A stretch of 64,000 nucleotides of DNA from QGON01 sp963691905 (GTDB lineage Bacteria > Pseudomonadota > Gammaproteobacteria > Chromatiales > Chromatiaceae). Below are positions 8,268-17,113 of this stretch, piece by piece; within the stretch, counting starts at the first letter, position 1, and each line of letters opens with the position of its first letter. The notes below the pieces were generated by a model. That model saw only the letters and a list, made by a program, of their open reading frames with translations. It was not told the DNA's origin and did no database searches. The position numbers were made by a program, and so were the translations under genes. Location: the NCBI GenBank assembly GCA_963691905.1, contig OY829891.1, positions 62,001 to 126,000 of the forward strand, given 5' to 3'.

Positions 8268-9690
8268 CCAACGTCCATCTACGTCCTGTTTTTCCCTTGC
8301 CCCTCTCCCACTGGGGGGGACGGCCAATTGCCGCATCCTTAAGCAAATACAACAGCTTCTTGCACTTTTACTGATCATGGGCATGGCAGGTGGTGCATTG
8401 GCAGATACTGTGGATGAGCATGGGTTGAAACATACTCAAATGCACGCTACTCCTGCTTATGTATGCCCAATGCATCCTCAGGAAACGAGTCATCAGCCAG
8501 GCAGTTGCGCAGTCTGCGGAATGTTTCTGGTGAAGACAACAGAGGAAAGCAGTGCACCAAAAGCCACGCCGGCCATGTCCGATCACAAGATGATGATGAA
8601 CGAACAACCAGCAATACAGCCGGCACCGGAACACGAAGGCATGGTGATGAATAGCGGGATAACACCCGACAAGCAGGAACACACTCAAGCAGAGACTGCC
8701 GAGGAGCATGCCCGGAAACATCTTGACCCGAACTACGTCTGCCCCATGCATCCGCAGATTGTGTCCGGTAAACCTGGGAACTGCCCGATCTGTGGCATGG
8801 ATCTGGTGCCGGTAGCTGCAGCGCAGTCTGTCGATGAGAGCCTGCCGCCGGTGAGTGTCAGACCCGAAATCATCCAGCAACTGGGCGTTCGTACTGCAAG
8901 TGTGCAGAAACGCACCCTGTTGCATCGACTGGAGACCCTGGGTTACGTGGGGTACGACCGTGACCGGCTGGTCAAGGTGTATGCACCTTCCGAGGGTTTT
9001 ATCGAAAATCTGTCGGTCAGTTCCGAAGGGGAACGGGTGAAGAAAGGCCAACTCCTGTTCGGTATCAAGACACCGCTGCTTTCAGCCTACTACGACAAGA
9101 CCTTCGCCAAGGATGCAGGCATCATTTCAGTCCTGAATGTGCTGGAGGGTGATTTCGTAAGAGCGGAAACCCCGGTGCTTACTCTCGCGAGCCTCTCCAC
9201 AGTATGGGTGCTGGCTGATGTGTTTGAAAACGATGCAGTCAGGGTAAAGGAGGGTCTGCATGCGGAAGTTCGCCTGCCTTCAGTTCCCAGCCGGGTGTGG
9301 GAAGGCAAGGTCGACTACATCTACCCCAACCTTGACCCCGAGACCCGCACCCTCAAGGTGCGCATGCGCTTCGACAACCTGGACGAATTGCTCAAGCCCA
9401 ACATGTATACCGAGATTTCCATCCATACCCCTCCCAGGCACAACGTGCTTGCCATCCCTCGTGAAGCGCTCATTGAGACAGGCAGGCAACAGCGTGTTAT
9501 CGTCGCCTTGGGAGAGGGTCGTTTCCAGCCACGTAAAGTCGCAATCGGCGAGGAACGGGGTGAGTGGGTAGAGATAACCAATGGACTTAAAGAAAACGAG
9601 CAGGTGGTGGTTTCAGGCCAGTTTCTCATCGACTCTGAGTCCAATCTTCACGCCAGCCTCTCCCGCCTCGCTCTGCCAACACTGCCTTAG
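8236..9690 (+). CDS. cusB: CusB-like RND periplasmic adaptor with two metal-binding domains
   Basis: The 484-residue protein is the membrane-fusion subunit of a heavy-metal RND efflux pump. It has an N-terminal membrane or signal segment and then two copies of a small heavy-metal-binding domain, beginning YVCPMHPQ and ending CAVCGM or CPICGMDLV (about residues 74-100 and 168-194). The adaptor body follows, with barrel-sandwich and beta-barrel parts (VRPEIIQQLGVRTASV; YAPSEGFIENLSV; RTLKVRMRF). Usual CusB proteins have at most one such metal domain, so the doubling is notable. The gene overlaps its predecessor by 32 bases; an internal ATG at 8260 is an alternative start. It should receive Cu(I) or Ag(I) in the periplasm and pass it to the pump at 9715. 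Confidence 0.88.
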   Translation: MSMQSISTMANQRPSTSCFSLAPLPLGGTANCRILKQIQQLLALLLIMGMAGGALADTVDEHGLKHTQMHATPAYVCPMHPQETSHQPGSCAVCGMFLVKTTEESSAPKATPAMSDHKMMMNEQPAIQPAPEHEGMVMNSGITPDKQEHTQAETAEEHARKHLDPNYVCPMHPQIVSGKPGNCPICGMDLVPVAAAQSVDESLPPVSVRPEIIQQLGVRTASVQKRTLLHRLETLGYVGYDRDRLVKVYAPSEGFIENLSVSSEGERVKKGQLLFGIKTPLLSAYYDKTFAKDAGIISVLNVLEGDFVRAETPVLTLASLSTVWVLADVFENDAVRVKEGLHAEVRLPSVPSRVWEGKVDYIYPNLDPETRTLKVRMRFDNLDELLKPNMYTEISIHTPPRHNVLAIPREALIETGRQQRVIVALGEGRFQPRKVAIGEERGEWVEITNGLKENEQVVVSGQFLIDSESNLHASLSRLALPTLP

Positions 9691-9714
9691 CCTACGCGAG
9701 AAAACGCCCCCCCG

Positions 9715-12700
9715 ATGATCGCCTCAGTCATCCGCTGGTCGATCCAGAATCGTCTGCTGATCCTGCTGCTCACGCTGCTGTTGATTGGTTGGGGTATCAA
9801 CGCCCTGCGCAACACACCGATAGACGCTATCCCCGACCTCTCCGACGCGCAAGTAATCATCAAGACCCAGTTTCCAGGTCAGAGCCCTGGAGTAGTGGAG
9901 TCGCAGGTCACCTACCCCCTTACCACCGCAATGCTCTCGGTACCCGGCGCCATAGCGGTGCGTGGCTACTCCTACTTCGGAGACTCTTTCGTCTATGTGG
10001 TATTCGAGGACGACACCGATCTCTATTGGGCCCGCTCCAGAGTCCTCGAGTACCTCTCCCAAATCAGCGACCGCTTGCCCGAAGGGGTAACCCCTGCTCT
10101 GGGACCCGACGCCACCGGAGTCGGTTGGATCTATCAATACGCGCTGGTAGACCGGCATCACAAACACGATCTGAGCCAGTTACGATCGATCCAGGACTGG
10201 TTCCTCAAGTATGAGCTGCAGACCGTCCCGGGGGTGGCGGAGATCGCCACCGTGGGCGGCATGGTGCGGCAGTATCAGGTCGTCCTGAATCCCAACTTAC
10301 TGCGCATATACAACATCCCACTCTCCAAAGTGAAGCAGGCCATTCGCGACGGTAATCAAGAGGTCGGTGGGTCGGTGATCGAGCGTGCCGAGGCGGAGCA
10401 CATGGTCTACGCCACTGGCTACCTGCAAGGGGTGGAGGATCTGCGTGAAATCCCTCTGGGGTTGAGTTCCAAGGGTACCCCCATCCTGCTGAAGGACGTG
10501 GCCGATATCCGGCTCGGTCCTGAGATGCGCCGTGGCATTGCAGAACTTGACGGACTCGGCGAAGTGGTCGGCGGCATCGTGGTCATGCGCTGGGGAGAGA
10601 ACGCCCGCACCACCATCGACGGCGTAAAACGCCGACTGGAATCCCTCAAGGCGGGTCTGCCTGATGGGGTGGAGATCGTCGAGACTTACGACCGCTCACG
10701 GTTGATCGACCAGTCGGTGGAAAATCTGCAACAACGGCTGGTAGAGGAGTTCATCATCGTCTCCTTGGTCTGTGTGGTGTTTCTCTTTCACCTGCGCACC
10801 TCTCTCGTCATCATCCTTAGTCTGCCGGTGGGCATCCTCGCCGCCTTCGGCATCATGCAGTGGCAGGGTATCAACGCCAATATCATGTCCCTGGGCGGTA
10901 TCGCCATTGCCATCGGCACCATGGTGGACGCCGCCATTGTCATGCTGGAAAACATGCATAAACATGCCGAGCGGGATGGCGCAGGGATCACGGCGCGCGA
11001 TCGCTGGAAGCAGGTCGAAGCGGCAGCACTCGAGGTTGGTCCACCGCTCTTCTACTCGCTCATCATCCTTACCCTGAGCTTTCTGCCCGTCTTCACCCTG
11101 CAAGGTCAGGAGGGACGGCTCTTCTCGCCTCTCGCCTACACCAAAACCTACGCCATGGCCGCCGCCGCAGGTTTGTCGATCACCCTGGTGCCGGTTCTGA
11201 TGGGTTATCTCATTCGCGGGCCACTGCCTGCGGAGGAGAGAAACCCGATCAACCGTTGGGCCATCCGCGGCTACCGCCCCCTCATCGATATCGCCCTCCG
11301 CCACCCTTTTTCTATCTTCCTGGTCAGTATCCTGCTGACGCTCACGGCGGTCTGGCCCCTCTCCCAGCTGGGTTCCGAGTTCATGCCTGAACTGGATGAA
11401 GGCGACCTGATGTATATGCCCACCACCTTCCCCGGCCTCTCCATCGGCAAAGCCCAGGAACTGCTGCAACAGACAGACCGCATGATCCGGCAAACCCCAG
11501 AGGTGGAGCGTGTCTTTGGCAAGATCGGGCGCGCCGAAACAGCCACCGATCCGGCACCCCTGACCATGATCGAAACCACCATACGCCTCAAGCCGAAGGA
11601 TCAGTGGCGGCCGGGCATGACCCTGGAAAAACTCAAGCGCGAACTCGACCGGCGGGTCGATATCCCCGGCGTTACCAACGCTTGGGTAATGCCGATCAAG
11701 ACCCGTATCGACATGCTCTCCACCGGCATCAAAACACCGGTGGGGGTGAAGGTGGCTGGACCTGACCTAAAGGTGATCGAAAGAATCGGCGCCGAGATTG
11801 AGGAGGTGCTGCGGGAGGTACCGGGTACCACGTCAGCCTTTGCCGAACGGGTCGCCGGGGGGCGTTATTCCCGGGTCGAGATCGACCGGGTGCGAGCCGC
11901 CCGCTTCGGCCTCAGTATCAAGGATGTGCAGGAGGTGGTCACAACCGCCATCGGCGGCATGAATGTCACCGAGACGGTGGAGGGGCTGGAACGCTATCCG
12001 GTGAACATCCGTTACCCCCGAGCCATCCGCGACAGCGAGGAGAAGCTGCGCAACCTGCCCATCGTCACCCCGGACGGCCGCCACATCACTCTCGGTCAGC
12101 TGACGAGGATCAGCGTGGAGGAAGGACCGCCGATGATCAAGAGCGAAAACGCACGTCTCAATGGCTGGGTTTACGTCGACATCGGGGGTCGGGACCTGGG
12201 CTCTTATGTGGCAGAGGCGCAACAGCGGGTCGACCAGGCAGTGACACTGCCACCAGGCTACTCGATCACCTGGTCGGGCCAATACGAACACTACCAGCGG
12301 GCCAATGCGCGGCTTGCACAGGTGGTGCCGCTGACCCTGATCATCATCGTGATCCTGCTCTACCTCGCCTTCCACAACATGACTGAGGTGGCGATCGTAA
12401 TCGGCACCCTTCCCTTCGCGCTCACCGGCGGCGCATGGATGCTCTGGCTACTCGACTTCAACCTCTCCATCGCCGTCGGCATAGGTTTCATCGCGCTTGC
12501 CGGCATCGCAGTGGAGACTGCTGTGGTGATGATCGTCTATCTCAATCAGTCCTATGCCGCCGCTGCGGACACTGCTGCCACTCAAGGACGAAAGATGACA
12601 AAGCGTGAGTTACGGGAGGCAGTCATCAAGGGGGCAGTACTGCGAGTGCGGCCAAAAATCATGACCGTGGCCAGCGTTATCCTTGGTTTGTTGCCGATCC

Positions 12701-12840
12701 TGCTGGCGGGAGGAGCCGGGTCAGATGTGATGCGTCCGATCGCCGCCCCAATGGTAGGTGGCATGTTGAGTGCAGCGCTGCTCACCCTGGTGGTGGTTCC
12801 CGCCGCCTTCTTCGTCTGGAAAGACCGGCAGAGAAATTAA
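9715..12840 (+). CDS. cusA: CusA/CzcA-family heavy-metal RND transporter
   Basis: At 1041 residues this is full length for an HME-RND inner-membrane proton/metal antiporter. It opens with the first transmembrane helix and the family sequence NTPIDAIPDLSDAQV. The proton-relay helix reads GTMVDAAIVMLEN (about residues 401-413), where the Asp and Glu residues are characteristic of the metal-export branch, and the porter loops and second half are intact to a final helix ending in FFVWKDRQ. Together with the adaptor 24 bases upstream it would export Cu(I)/Ag(I) or a divalent metal. No outer-membrane CusC-type channel is encoded nearby; the channel may be elsewhere, or the insertion element just downstream may have separated it. 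Confidence 0.92.
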   Translation: MIASVIRWSIQNRLLILLLTLLLIGWGINALRNTPIDAIPDLSDAQVIIKTQFPGQSPGVVESQVTYPLTTAMLSVPGAIAVRGYSYFGDSFVYVVFEDDTDLYWARSRVLEYLSQISDRLPEGVTPALGPDATGVGWIYQYALVDRHHKHDLSQLRSIQDWFLKYELQTVPGVAEIATVGGMVRQYQVVLNPNLLRIYNIPLSKVKQAIRDGNQEVGGSVIERAEAEHMVYATGYLQGVEDLREIPLGLSSKGTPILLKDVADIRLGPEMRRGIAELDGLGEVVGGIVVMRWGENARTTIDGVKRRLESLKAGLPDGVEIVETYDRSRLIDQSVENLQQRLVEEFIIVSLVCVVFLFHLRTSLVIILSLPVGILAAFGIMQWQGINANIMSLGGIAIAIGTMVDAAIVMLENMHKHAERDGAGITARDRWKQVEAAALEVGPPLFYSLIILTLSFLPVFTLQGQEGRLFSPLAYTKTYAMAAAAGLSITLVPVLMGYLIRGPLPAEERNPINRWAIRGYRPLIDIALRHPFSIFLVSILLTLTAVWPLSQLGSEFMPELDEGDLMYMPTTFPGLSIGKAQELLQQTDRMIRQTPEVERVFGKIGRAETATDPAPLTMIETTIRLKPKDQWRPGMTLEKLKRELDRRVDIPGVTNAWVMPIKTRIDMLSTGIKTPVGVKVAGPDLKVIERIGAEIEEVLREVPGTTSAFAERVAGGRYSRVEIDRVRAARFGLSIKDVQEVVTTAIGGMNVTETVEGLERYPVNIRYPRAIRDSEEKLRNLPIVTPDGRHITLGQLTRISVEEGPPMIKSENARLNGWVYVDIGGRDLGSYVAEAQQRVDQAVTLPPGYSITWSGQYEHYQRANARLAQVVPLTLIIIVILLYLAFHNMTEVAIVIGTLPFALTGGAWMLWLLDFNLSIAVGIGFIALAGIAVETAVVMIVYLNQSYAAAADTAATQGRKMTKRELREAVIKGAVLRVRPKIMTVASVILGLLPILLAGGAGSDVMRPIAAPMVGGMLSAALLTLVVVPAAFFVWKDRQRN

Positions 12841-12964
12841 ACCACCCTGCTTCAAGCAGACGGGACATTAAAGTGTAGGAGGTAGAGCAACGCCTGGAGC
12901 TGTTGCCGAGTGACACGAACCGCATCAATCGCGACAGATGCGCATCGCTACGCTCAGCACATAT

Positions 12965-12977
12965 ATGAACCCATCCC
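12965..12977 (+). repeat. IS subterminal inverted repeat, left
   Basis: ATGAACCCATCCC is the exact reverse complement of 14343-14355. The match stops abruptly at both sides. It lies on the transposase 3' side of the element. Confidence 0.8.
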
Positions 12978-13243
12978 GTTTGCAAGATAAAATTTCATTA
13001 TTTAACAAGAAGTAAGGTTGCTACCATATATCCGGCCTGTTTATGAGGTTGTAGTACCTCTGGCCCTGATGAATTCCGCCCGTTTCGCTCTAATCATCCT
13101 AGCGGCTTCTAGGAGCCCATGTGCTAAACAGATTCTCAAAACGTCGGTCCGACCTATCTTGTCATCAAATGCTATTTTATCTTTTGCAACCTGTGAATAG
13201 ATGCCTCTCTTGCTAAACCTGTCTGCTTGATATGCCCACTTGA
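12978..13243 (-). ncRNA. Candidate bridge RNA region of the IS110-type element
   Basis: About 266 bases without a gene lie between the transposase stop codon and the left inverted repeat, while the opposite end has only 73. IS110-family recombinases use a structured bridge RNA encoded in the element's noncoding end, and in the IS1111 subgroup it lies downstream of the recombinase gene, which matches this arrangement. I infer the RNA from position and length only; I did not derive its fold or guide loops. Confidence 0.3.
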
Positions 13244-14269
13244 TTACGCTACCTGGTACTGTTCGCCACGCCTTAGTAGTGCCCAGATCGTCCGAGCATT
13301 CTTGTTGGCCAAAGCCACCGCAGCACGGTTAACACCTCGCCGCTCAACCAGGTTGCGAAGCCATCGGCTGCGTTTGTCCTGCTTGTCGCCCAGGTGCGTA
13401 ATCACCGCCCTGGCTCCATGTATCAGCAGTGTGCGGATATACTTGTCGCCCCGCTTGCTAATACCCAGTAGTGTCGGCTTCCCTCCGGTGCTGTGTTGCC
13501 TTGGCACCAAGCCGATACTCGCTGCAAATTGACGGCTGTCACTATAGTGACCGGCATTCCCGTAGGCTGCCACTATGGCCGTTGCACCTTGAGCTCCTAA
13601 ACCAGGTATGGCCTTGATGCGGCTGCTGGCTTCATCTTCATGGCAGATCACCTCAATCTCTCGGCTGAACGCCTTGATCTGACTATCCAGAGCACGGAAT
13701 GCCTCAAGTTGCTGTGACAGCCACCCCCGAAACCGCATGGTCAGTCCATTTTCGCCATCTTCCTGTATCTCAGGTATGCGGGTACGAATTTGGCTCAACC
13801 CCTTCCTTATCACGATGCCATATTCTGCCAATAACCCTCTTATCTGATTGCCCAGTGCCGTTCGAGACTTAACCTGTGACTGACGAATTCGGTGCAATGC
13901 CTGAATATCCTGCTGTTCAATCGTCTTGATCTCTACAAAACGCATGGTGGGCCTGCCGACCGCCTCACATACCCCTTCCGCATCATTGTAATCATTCTTG
14001 TTACCTTTAACGTAGGGCTTCACAAACTGCGGGGCCATCAGCTTGACTTCATGCCCCAGCTTGGAAATCTCACGAGCCCAATAGTTCGATCCACCACAGG
14101 CTTCCATTCCAATTAAGCACTGGGGCAATTGAACCAGAAAATCCAGTAACTCCTTCCGCTTCAGCTTTTTCCTCAATACAGGCTTTCCAGCCTGGTTAAC
14201 ACCGAAGAGGTGGAAAAGGTTTTTGCCCAGATCGATTCCAATTCTGCTGATTTGTTTGCTACTGTTCAT
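13244..14269 (-). CDS. IS110-family transposase (DEDD recombinase)
   Basis: The 341-residue protein has the N-terminal RuvC-like DEDD domain: GIDLGK (Asp13), GMEACGG (Glu56) and KNDYNDAEG (Asp93, Asp96). It also has the C-terminal Transposase_20 domain with PGLGAQGATAIVAAYG and FAASIGLVPRQHSTGG, containing the conserved serine. Length and both catalytic regions are intact, so it is probably functional. GAGAGGGG precedes the ATG. The enzyme excises and inserts the element through a circular intermediate. No frameshift or premature stop is visible. Confidence 0.95.
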   Translation of the reverse strand: MNSSKQISRIGIDLGKNLFHLFGVNQAGKPVLRKKLKRKELLDFLVQLPQCLIGMEACGGSNYWAREISKLGHEVKLMAPQFVKPYVKGNKNDYNDAEGVCEAVGRPTMRFVEIKTIEQQDIQALHRIRQSQVKSRTALGNQIRGLLAEYGIVIRKGLSQIRTRIPEIQEDGENGLTMRFRGWLSQQLEAFRALDSQIKAFSREIEVICHEDEASSRIKAIPGLGAQGATAIVAAYGNAGHYSDSRQFAASIGLVPRQHSTGGKPTLLGISKRGDKYIRTLLIHGARAVITHLGDKQDKRSRWLRNLVERRGVNRAAVALANKNARTIWALLRRGEQYQVA

Positions 14270-14342
14270 GGTGAACCCCTCTCACTTTTGTTGGATGGTG
14301 TATCAACTTTCATCCTGGCTCGTTAGAAGCCGATTTAAAAGT

Positions 14343-14355
14343 GGGATGGGTTCAT
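14343..14355 (-). repeat. IS subterminal inverted repeat, right
   Basis: GGGATGGGTTCAT pairs exactly with 12965-12977. It lies 73 bases upstream of the transposase start and 66 bases from the stop of the neighbouring outer-membrane protein gene, so the insertion left that gene whole. Confidence 0.8.
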
Positions 14356-14421
14356 TTCATTATCCTACAATCCCAGGTTTTCCGTACTTTCGTGGGGTAG
14401 CTGAATAGTTACTTATCGCTT

Positions 14422-16941
14422 TTAGAAACTCCAGCGATATCCGAGGGTGAAAAAGTAATCGAGAAAGGTATCGGTGGACACCGAGGTCTCCTCTTTATGC
14501 CAGTTTCCGCCACCCTCCACCTCGAACACCAGATCGCTTCTGAAACGGTAATCCGCCTGCAGGGTACCGCCGGCAGTGACACGGGTTCCACCATCGTTAT
14601 TGTCGCGGTACGAGAGATTGAGCCGTGGGTTGATTCTCCAGAGATTGGTAATCGGATAGCGACTGTTGGCGCTGATGGAATAGGTATTGGAGGTACTGGC
14701 ATCTGAATAGCGCAGGCTGAGGATACCGATATCTCCCTCCTTCAACAGATTATTCTTGAGTACCTGTAAGGTATAGAAAAACTCATTTCCTGTCGAAGGC
14801 GTCGCTTCCACCCCTCCTGATGCCGGTGTATCGCCCACATTGGAGATAGTGAGATCTCCACTGAGCTGAAAATCTTCCGCCAGCGAGCGCGTACCACCCA
14901 GAGAAACCACATGGCTGCGGGCAGAGCGGTCCTCGGCCAGAGCGTAGATCTCGTCATCGGTATGGGTCTGACCGAGTTCTTCGATGGTCTCCTCGGTCTG
15001 CCCCTGCAGGGCATTGAAGGTGGTCAGGATCGGACTGGTGCGATAGTCATAATTGAAGTAGAGCTGGGTATCGCTGTTCAACGTCCAGTTGGTCTGTGCC
15101 AGAAAGGTCGTCAGCCGATTATGGAAGATATCGTAATCCAGCAGACCGAAGAACGAGCGTTGATCGTCGAAATAGCGTGCCTCACCACCCACTGCCCTGC
15201 GATCCACCAGGTGATCGACCCGTTGCTCGATGGCGAACAGGGTGATGTCAACATCGTAGAAGAGTGAGGCCAGCTCTGCATTTCCGCCGACGAACCATTT
15301 GTCGTCGCGGATAAAAACATCGCTGGACTTCTCCACCGGGATACCCGAATAGACGTTAAGCCTGATGTCCTCGGAAAACTGGTAACCGATGACGCCCCCG
15401 TCAAACCGGTTGAGGATACCGCTCGAACGGAAGCGTTGGCGACCGAAACGCCCGACCACGCCCTCGGCGCGTCGCTCCACCTCGAAAAAAGCATCGGTCA
15501 GCGCCTCCTGATTGCCCGACCCATTGCCCAACAGATCGATGTCATAGGAGCCGTTCAACTGCAGCCGCATGTCGACATCGGCACTGGAACGACGCACACT
15601 CAGATCGATGCTGTTATTGACCTGAGAGCGGGTGACACTCTCGTCATCCTCAACAAAATCACTCTCGATGCCGTCCCGCTGGTAGGACTGAAAAAAACTG
15701 CCAAAAATCTCCCACTCCGCTTCCCGCTCGGCTGCAACTGCCCGGGTCGGCTCGCGCAGCTTATCCTTGGGTTGCTCAGCCGCCGAAATCAGGCCGACGA
15801 GACGCTGGTTCACTCGCACAGAGTCAGGGCCCTCGGGATACTGCTCCAGATAACGGCGGTACTCTGCCTTGGCATGAGCAATCTGACCATTGCGCTCCCG
15901 CGCCAGACCGAGCAATTCGAGCGCCTCCTTGGCAAACAGGTTGTCCGGTTCCTCCAGGATCGCCGTCAGCATGCGGATAGCCTTCGGGTAGTCCTGGGCA
16001 GTCATGATCTCCCTGGCCTTCTCCATCATCAGGGCAAGCCGTTCCGGAACCGGTTTCACCTCCTGCTTCGGTAACATCAGCGGTGCCTCCCCTGCTTCGG
16101 GTGGCGCACCGGTGTCTCTCTGAATACGGGATTTCTCTTCGGCCGATGCACGGTCCACCCAACTATTGGGATAGAAGTGACGGATCTCTCTTTTGAACCG
16201 TTCCGCCTCGGCAGCAGACCGGAAGAAACCCAGACGCAGCCGGTACCACTGCTGGTCGTTGACCTCCGTCTGCGTAGTATAGAGCCGTCGCCCGGTTGGA
16301 ACAGGCACCGGCGCAACCTTTTTAAAATCGATCGGCTGCTGCTGTGAGTGCAGGTTCAGGGCAAAGTCTCCGTCCACAAATTGCGGTTTTTCCCCCGGCG
16401 GAACTACAACGGCAGGAAGTTCGGAAACTGCCGGAATCTCCGTGGGCGGCACATCGAACAGCACCCCTCCCTTCGGCTCCTCAAGCTTTATGCTTTCAAC
16501 CTTTTTCTCCTTTTTCAGCACCACAGAAATAGAGAAAAAGCCTTTGCCCTGGGTAATCTCATATTCACCAATCGAAGTGGAGAATGAGAGCAGCAGAGTG
16601 GAGTTGCCGATCAGCTGCCCGTTGAAGACGACCCGCTCCAATGGGATCTCGGCACTCGGCTTCCAGGAGAGGGTCTCGTCACCGGCGAGAAACTCCTCTT
16701 CCGTACCCGGGGTGACGACCGGTTTCACGCGAATCGCAATCTCGTTTCTGGCACTGTTGACCAGATCGCTGACCACGCGCACGGGGAGATTGAAAAAGAT
16801 CGAGATCCGATTCTCCTCCTCCCCGAACCCGGCATCGATCCGATCCATAACCCGCGACTTGGCCATGGCTCCGGTGGTTATCGATAGCGACAGCAGCATC
16901 AACAGAGTGGCTGCCCAAAACTTTCCCGCTATTTTTTTCAT
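14422..16941 (-). CDS. SPOR-TPR outer-membrane beta-barrel protein of a cytochrome locus
   Basis: I start at the ATG at 16941, with AAAAGG upstream and a signal peptide (KKIAGKFWAATLLMLLSLSI, cleavage near GAMA); the frame extends to 17043 but that part crosses a hairpin. The 839-residue protein has an AMIN-like N-terminal domain (about 30-130), a SPOR-like segment (about 217-272, QQWYRLRLGFF) and TPR-like helices (about 293-384). A long C-terminal part of alternating strands ends in YRWSF, whose terminal Phe is the outer-membrane barrel signature. It follows two multiheme cytochrome genes, so it may be the outer-membrane sheath of an electron conduit, analogous to but not recognisably homologous with MtrB. 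Another possibility is a surface-polysaccharide or assembly porin. Confidence 0.7.
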   Translation of the reverse strand: MKKIAGKFWAATLLMLLSLSITTGAMAKSRVMDRIDAGFGEEENRISIFFNLPVRVVSDLVNSARNEIAIRVKPVVTPGTEEEFLAGDETLSWKPSAEIPLERVVFNGQLIGNSTLLLSFSTSIGEYEITQGKGFFSISVVLKKEKKVESIKLEEPKGGVLFDVPPTEIPAVSELPAVVVPPGEKPQFVDGDFALNLHSQQQPIDFKKVAPVPVPTGRRLYTTQTEVNDQQWYRLRLGFFRSAAEAERFKREIRHFYPNSWVDRASAEEKSRIQRDTGAPPEAGEAPLMLPKQEVKPVPERLALMMEKAREIMTAQDYPKAIRMLTAILEEPDNLFAKEALELLGLARERNGQIAHAKAEYRRYLEQYPEGPDSVRVNQRLVGLISAAEQPKDKLREPTRAVAAEREAEWEIFGSFFQSYQRDGIESDFVEDDESVTRSQVNNSIDLSVRRSSADVDMRLQLNGSYDIDLLGNGSGNQEALTDAFFEVERRAEGVVGRFGRQRFRSSGILNRFDGGVIGYQFSEDIRLNVYSGIPVEKSSDVFIRDDKWFVGGNAELASLFYDVDITLFAIEQRVDHLVDRRAVGGEARYFDDQRSFFGLLDYDIFHNRLTTFLAQTNWTLNSDTQLYFNYDYRTSPILTTFNALQGQTEETIEELGQTHTDDEIYALAEDRSARSHVVSLGGTRSLAEDFQLSGDLTISNVGDTPASGGVEATPSTGNEFFYTLQVLKNNLLKEGDIGILSLRYSDASTSNTYSISANSRYPITNLWRINPRLNLSYRDNNDGGTRVTAGGTLQADYRFRSDLVFEVEGGGNWHKEETSVSTDTFLDYFFTLGYRWSF

Positions 16942-16995
16942 TACATACCTTTTGTCTATTATTGTTTTGGAAACAGGTTGGTCCGATACAAACCT

Positions 16996-17038
16996 CGGGA
17001 GGCGATGAATCACTTGGCGAAGATTCACCAGCCTCCCG
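16996..17038 (-). terminator. Long two-part stem-loop between cytochrome and barrel genes
   Basis: CGGGAGGC (16996-17003) pairs with GCCTCCCG (17031-17038), and inside it TGAATC (17006-17011) pairs with GATTCA (17022-17027). It lies between the stop of the 47-heme gene and the start of the barrel gene. The minus-strand sequence after the stem has only a short T run (AGGTTTGTA), so it may be a weak terminator, an RNA-processing site or a stabilising structure that sets different expression of the two genes. Confidence 0.45.
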
Positions 17039-17113
17039 ACCAATTACTGGATTGTAGAATATAACGCAACGGGCCGGGCACCATTCCCTGGTAACCACTC
17101 CCGAGACTCATCG

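Larger units (their letters stand above)
12965..14355 (-). mobile_element. IS110-family insertion element (IS1111 type)
   Basis: A transposase gene on the minus strand is bracketed by a perfect 13-bp inverted repeat (12965-12977 and 14343-14355). IS110-type elements in general lack terminal repeats, but the IS1111 subgroup has short subterminal ones, so the true ends probably lie a few bases outside. No target duplication is expected for this family and none is evident. About 266 noncoding bases lie between the transposase stop and the left repeat. The element separates the copper block from the cytochrome block. Confidence 0.8.

Noticed and set aside
14422..16941. Naming the barrel protein MtrB or PioB
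   Set aside because: It has AMIN-like, SPOR and TPR parts that those porins lack; only functional analogy from context is justified.
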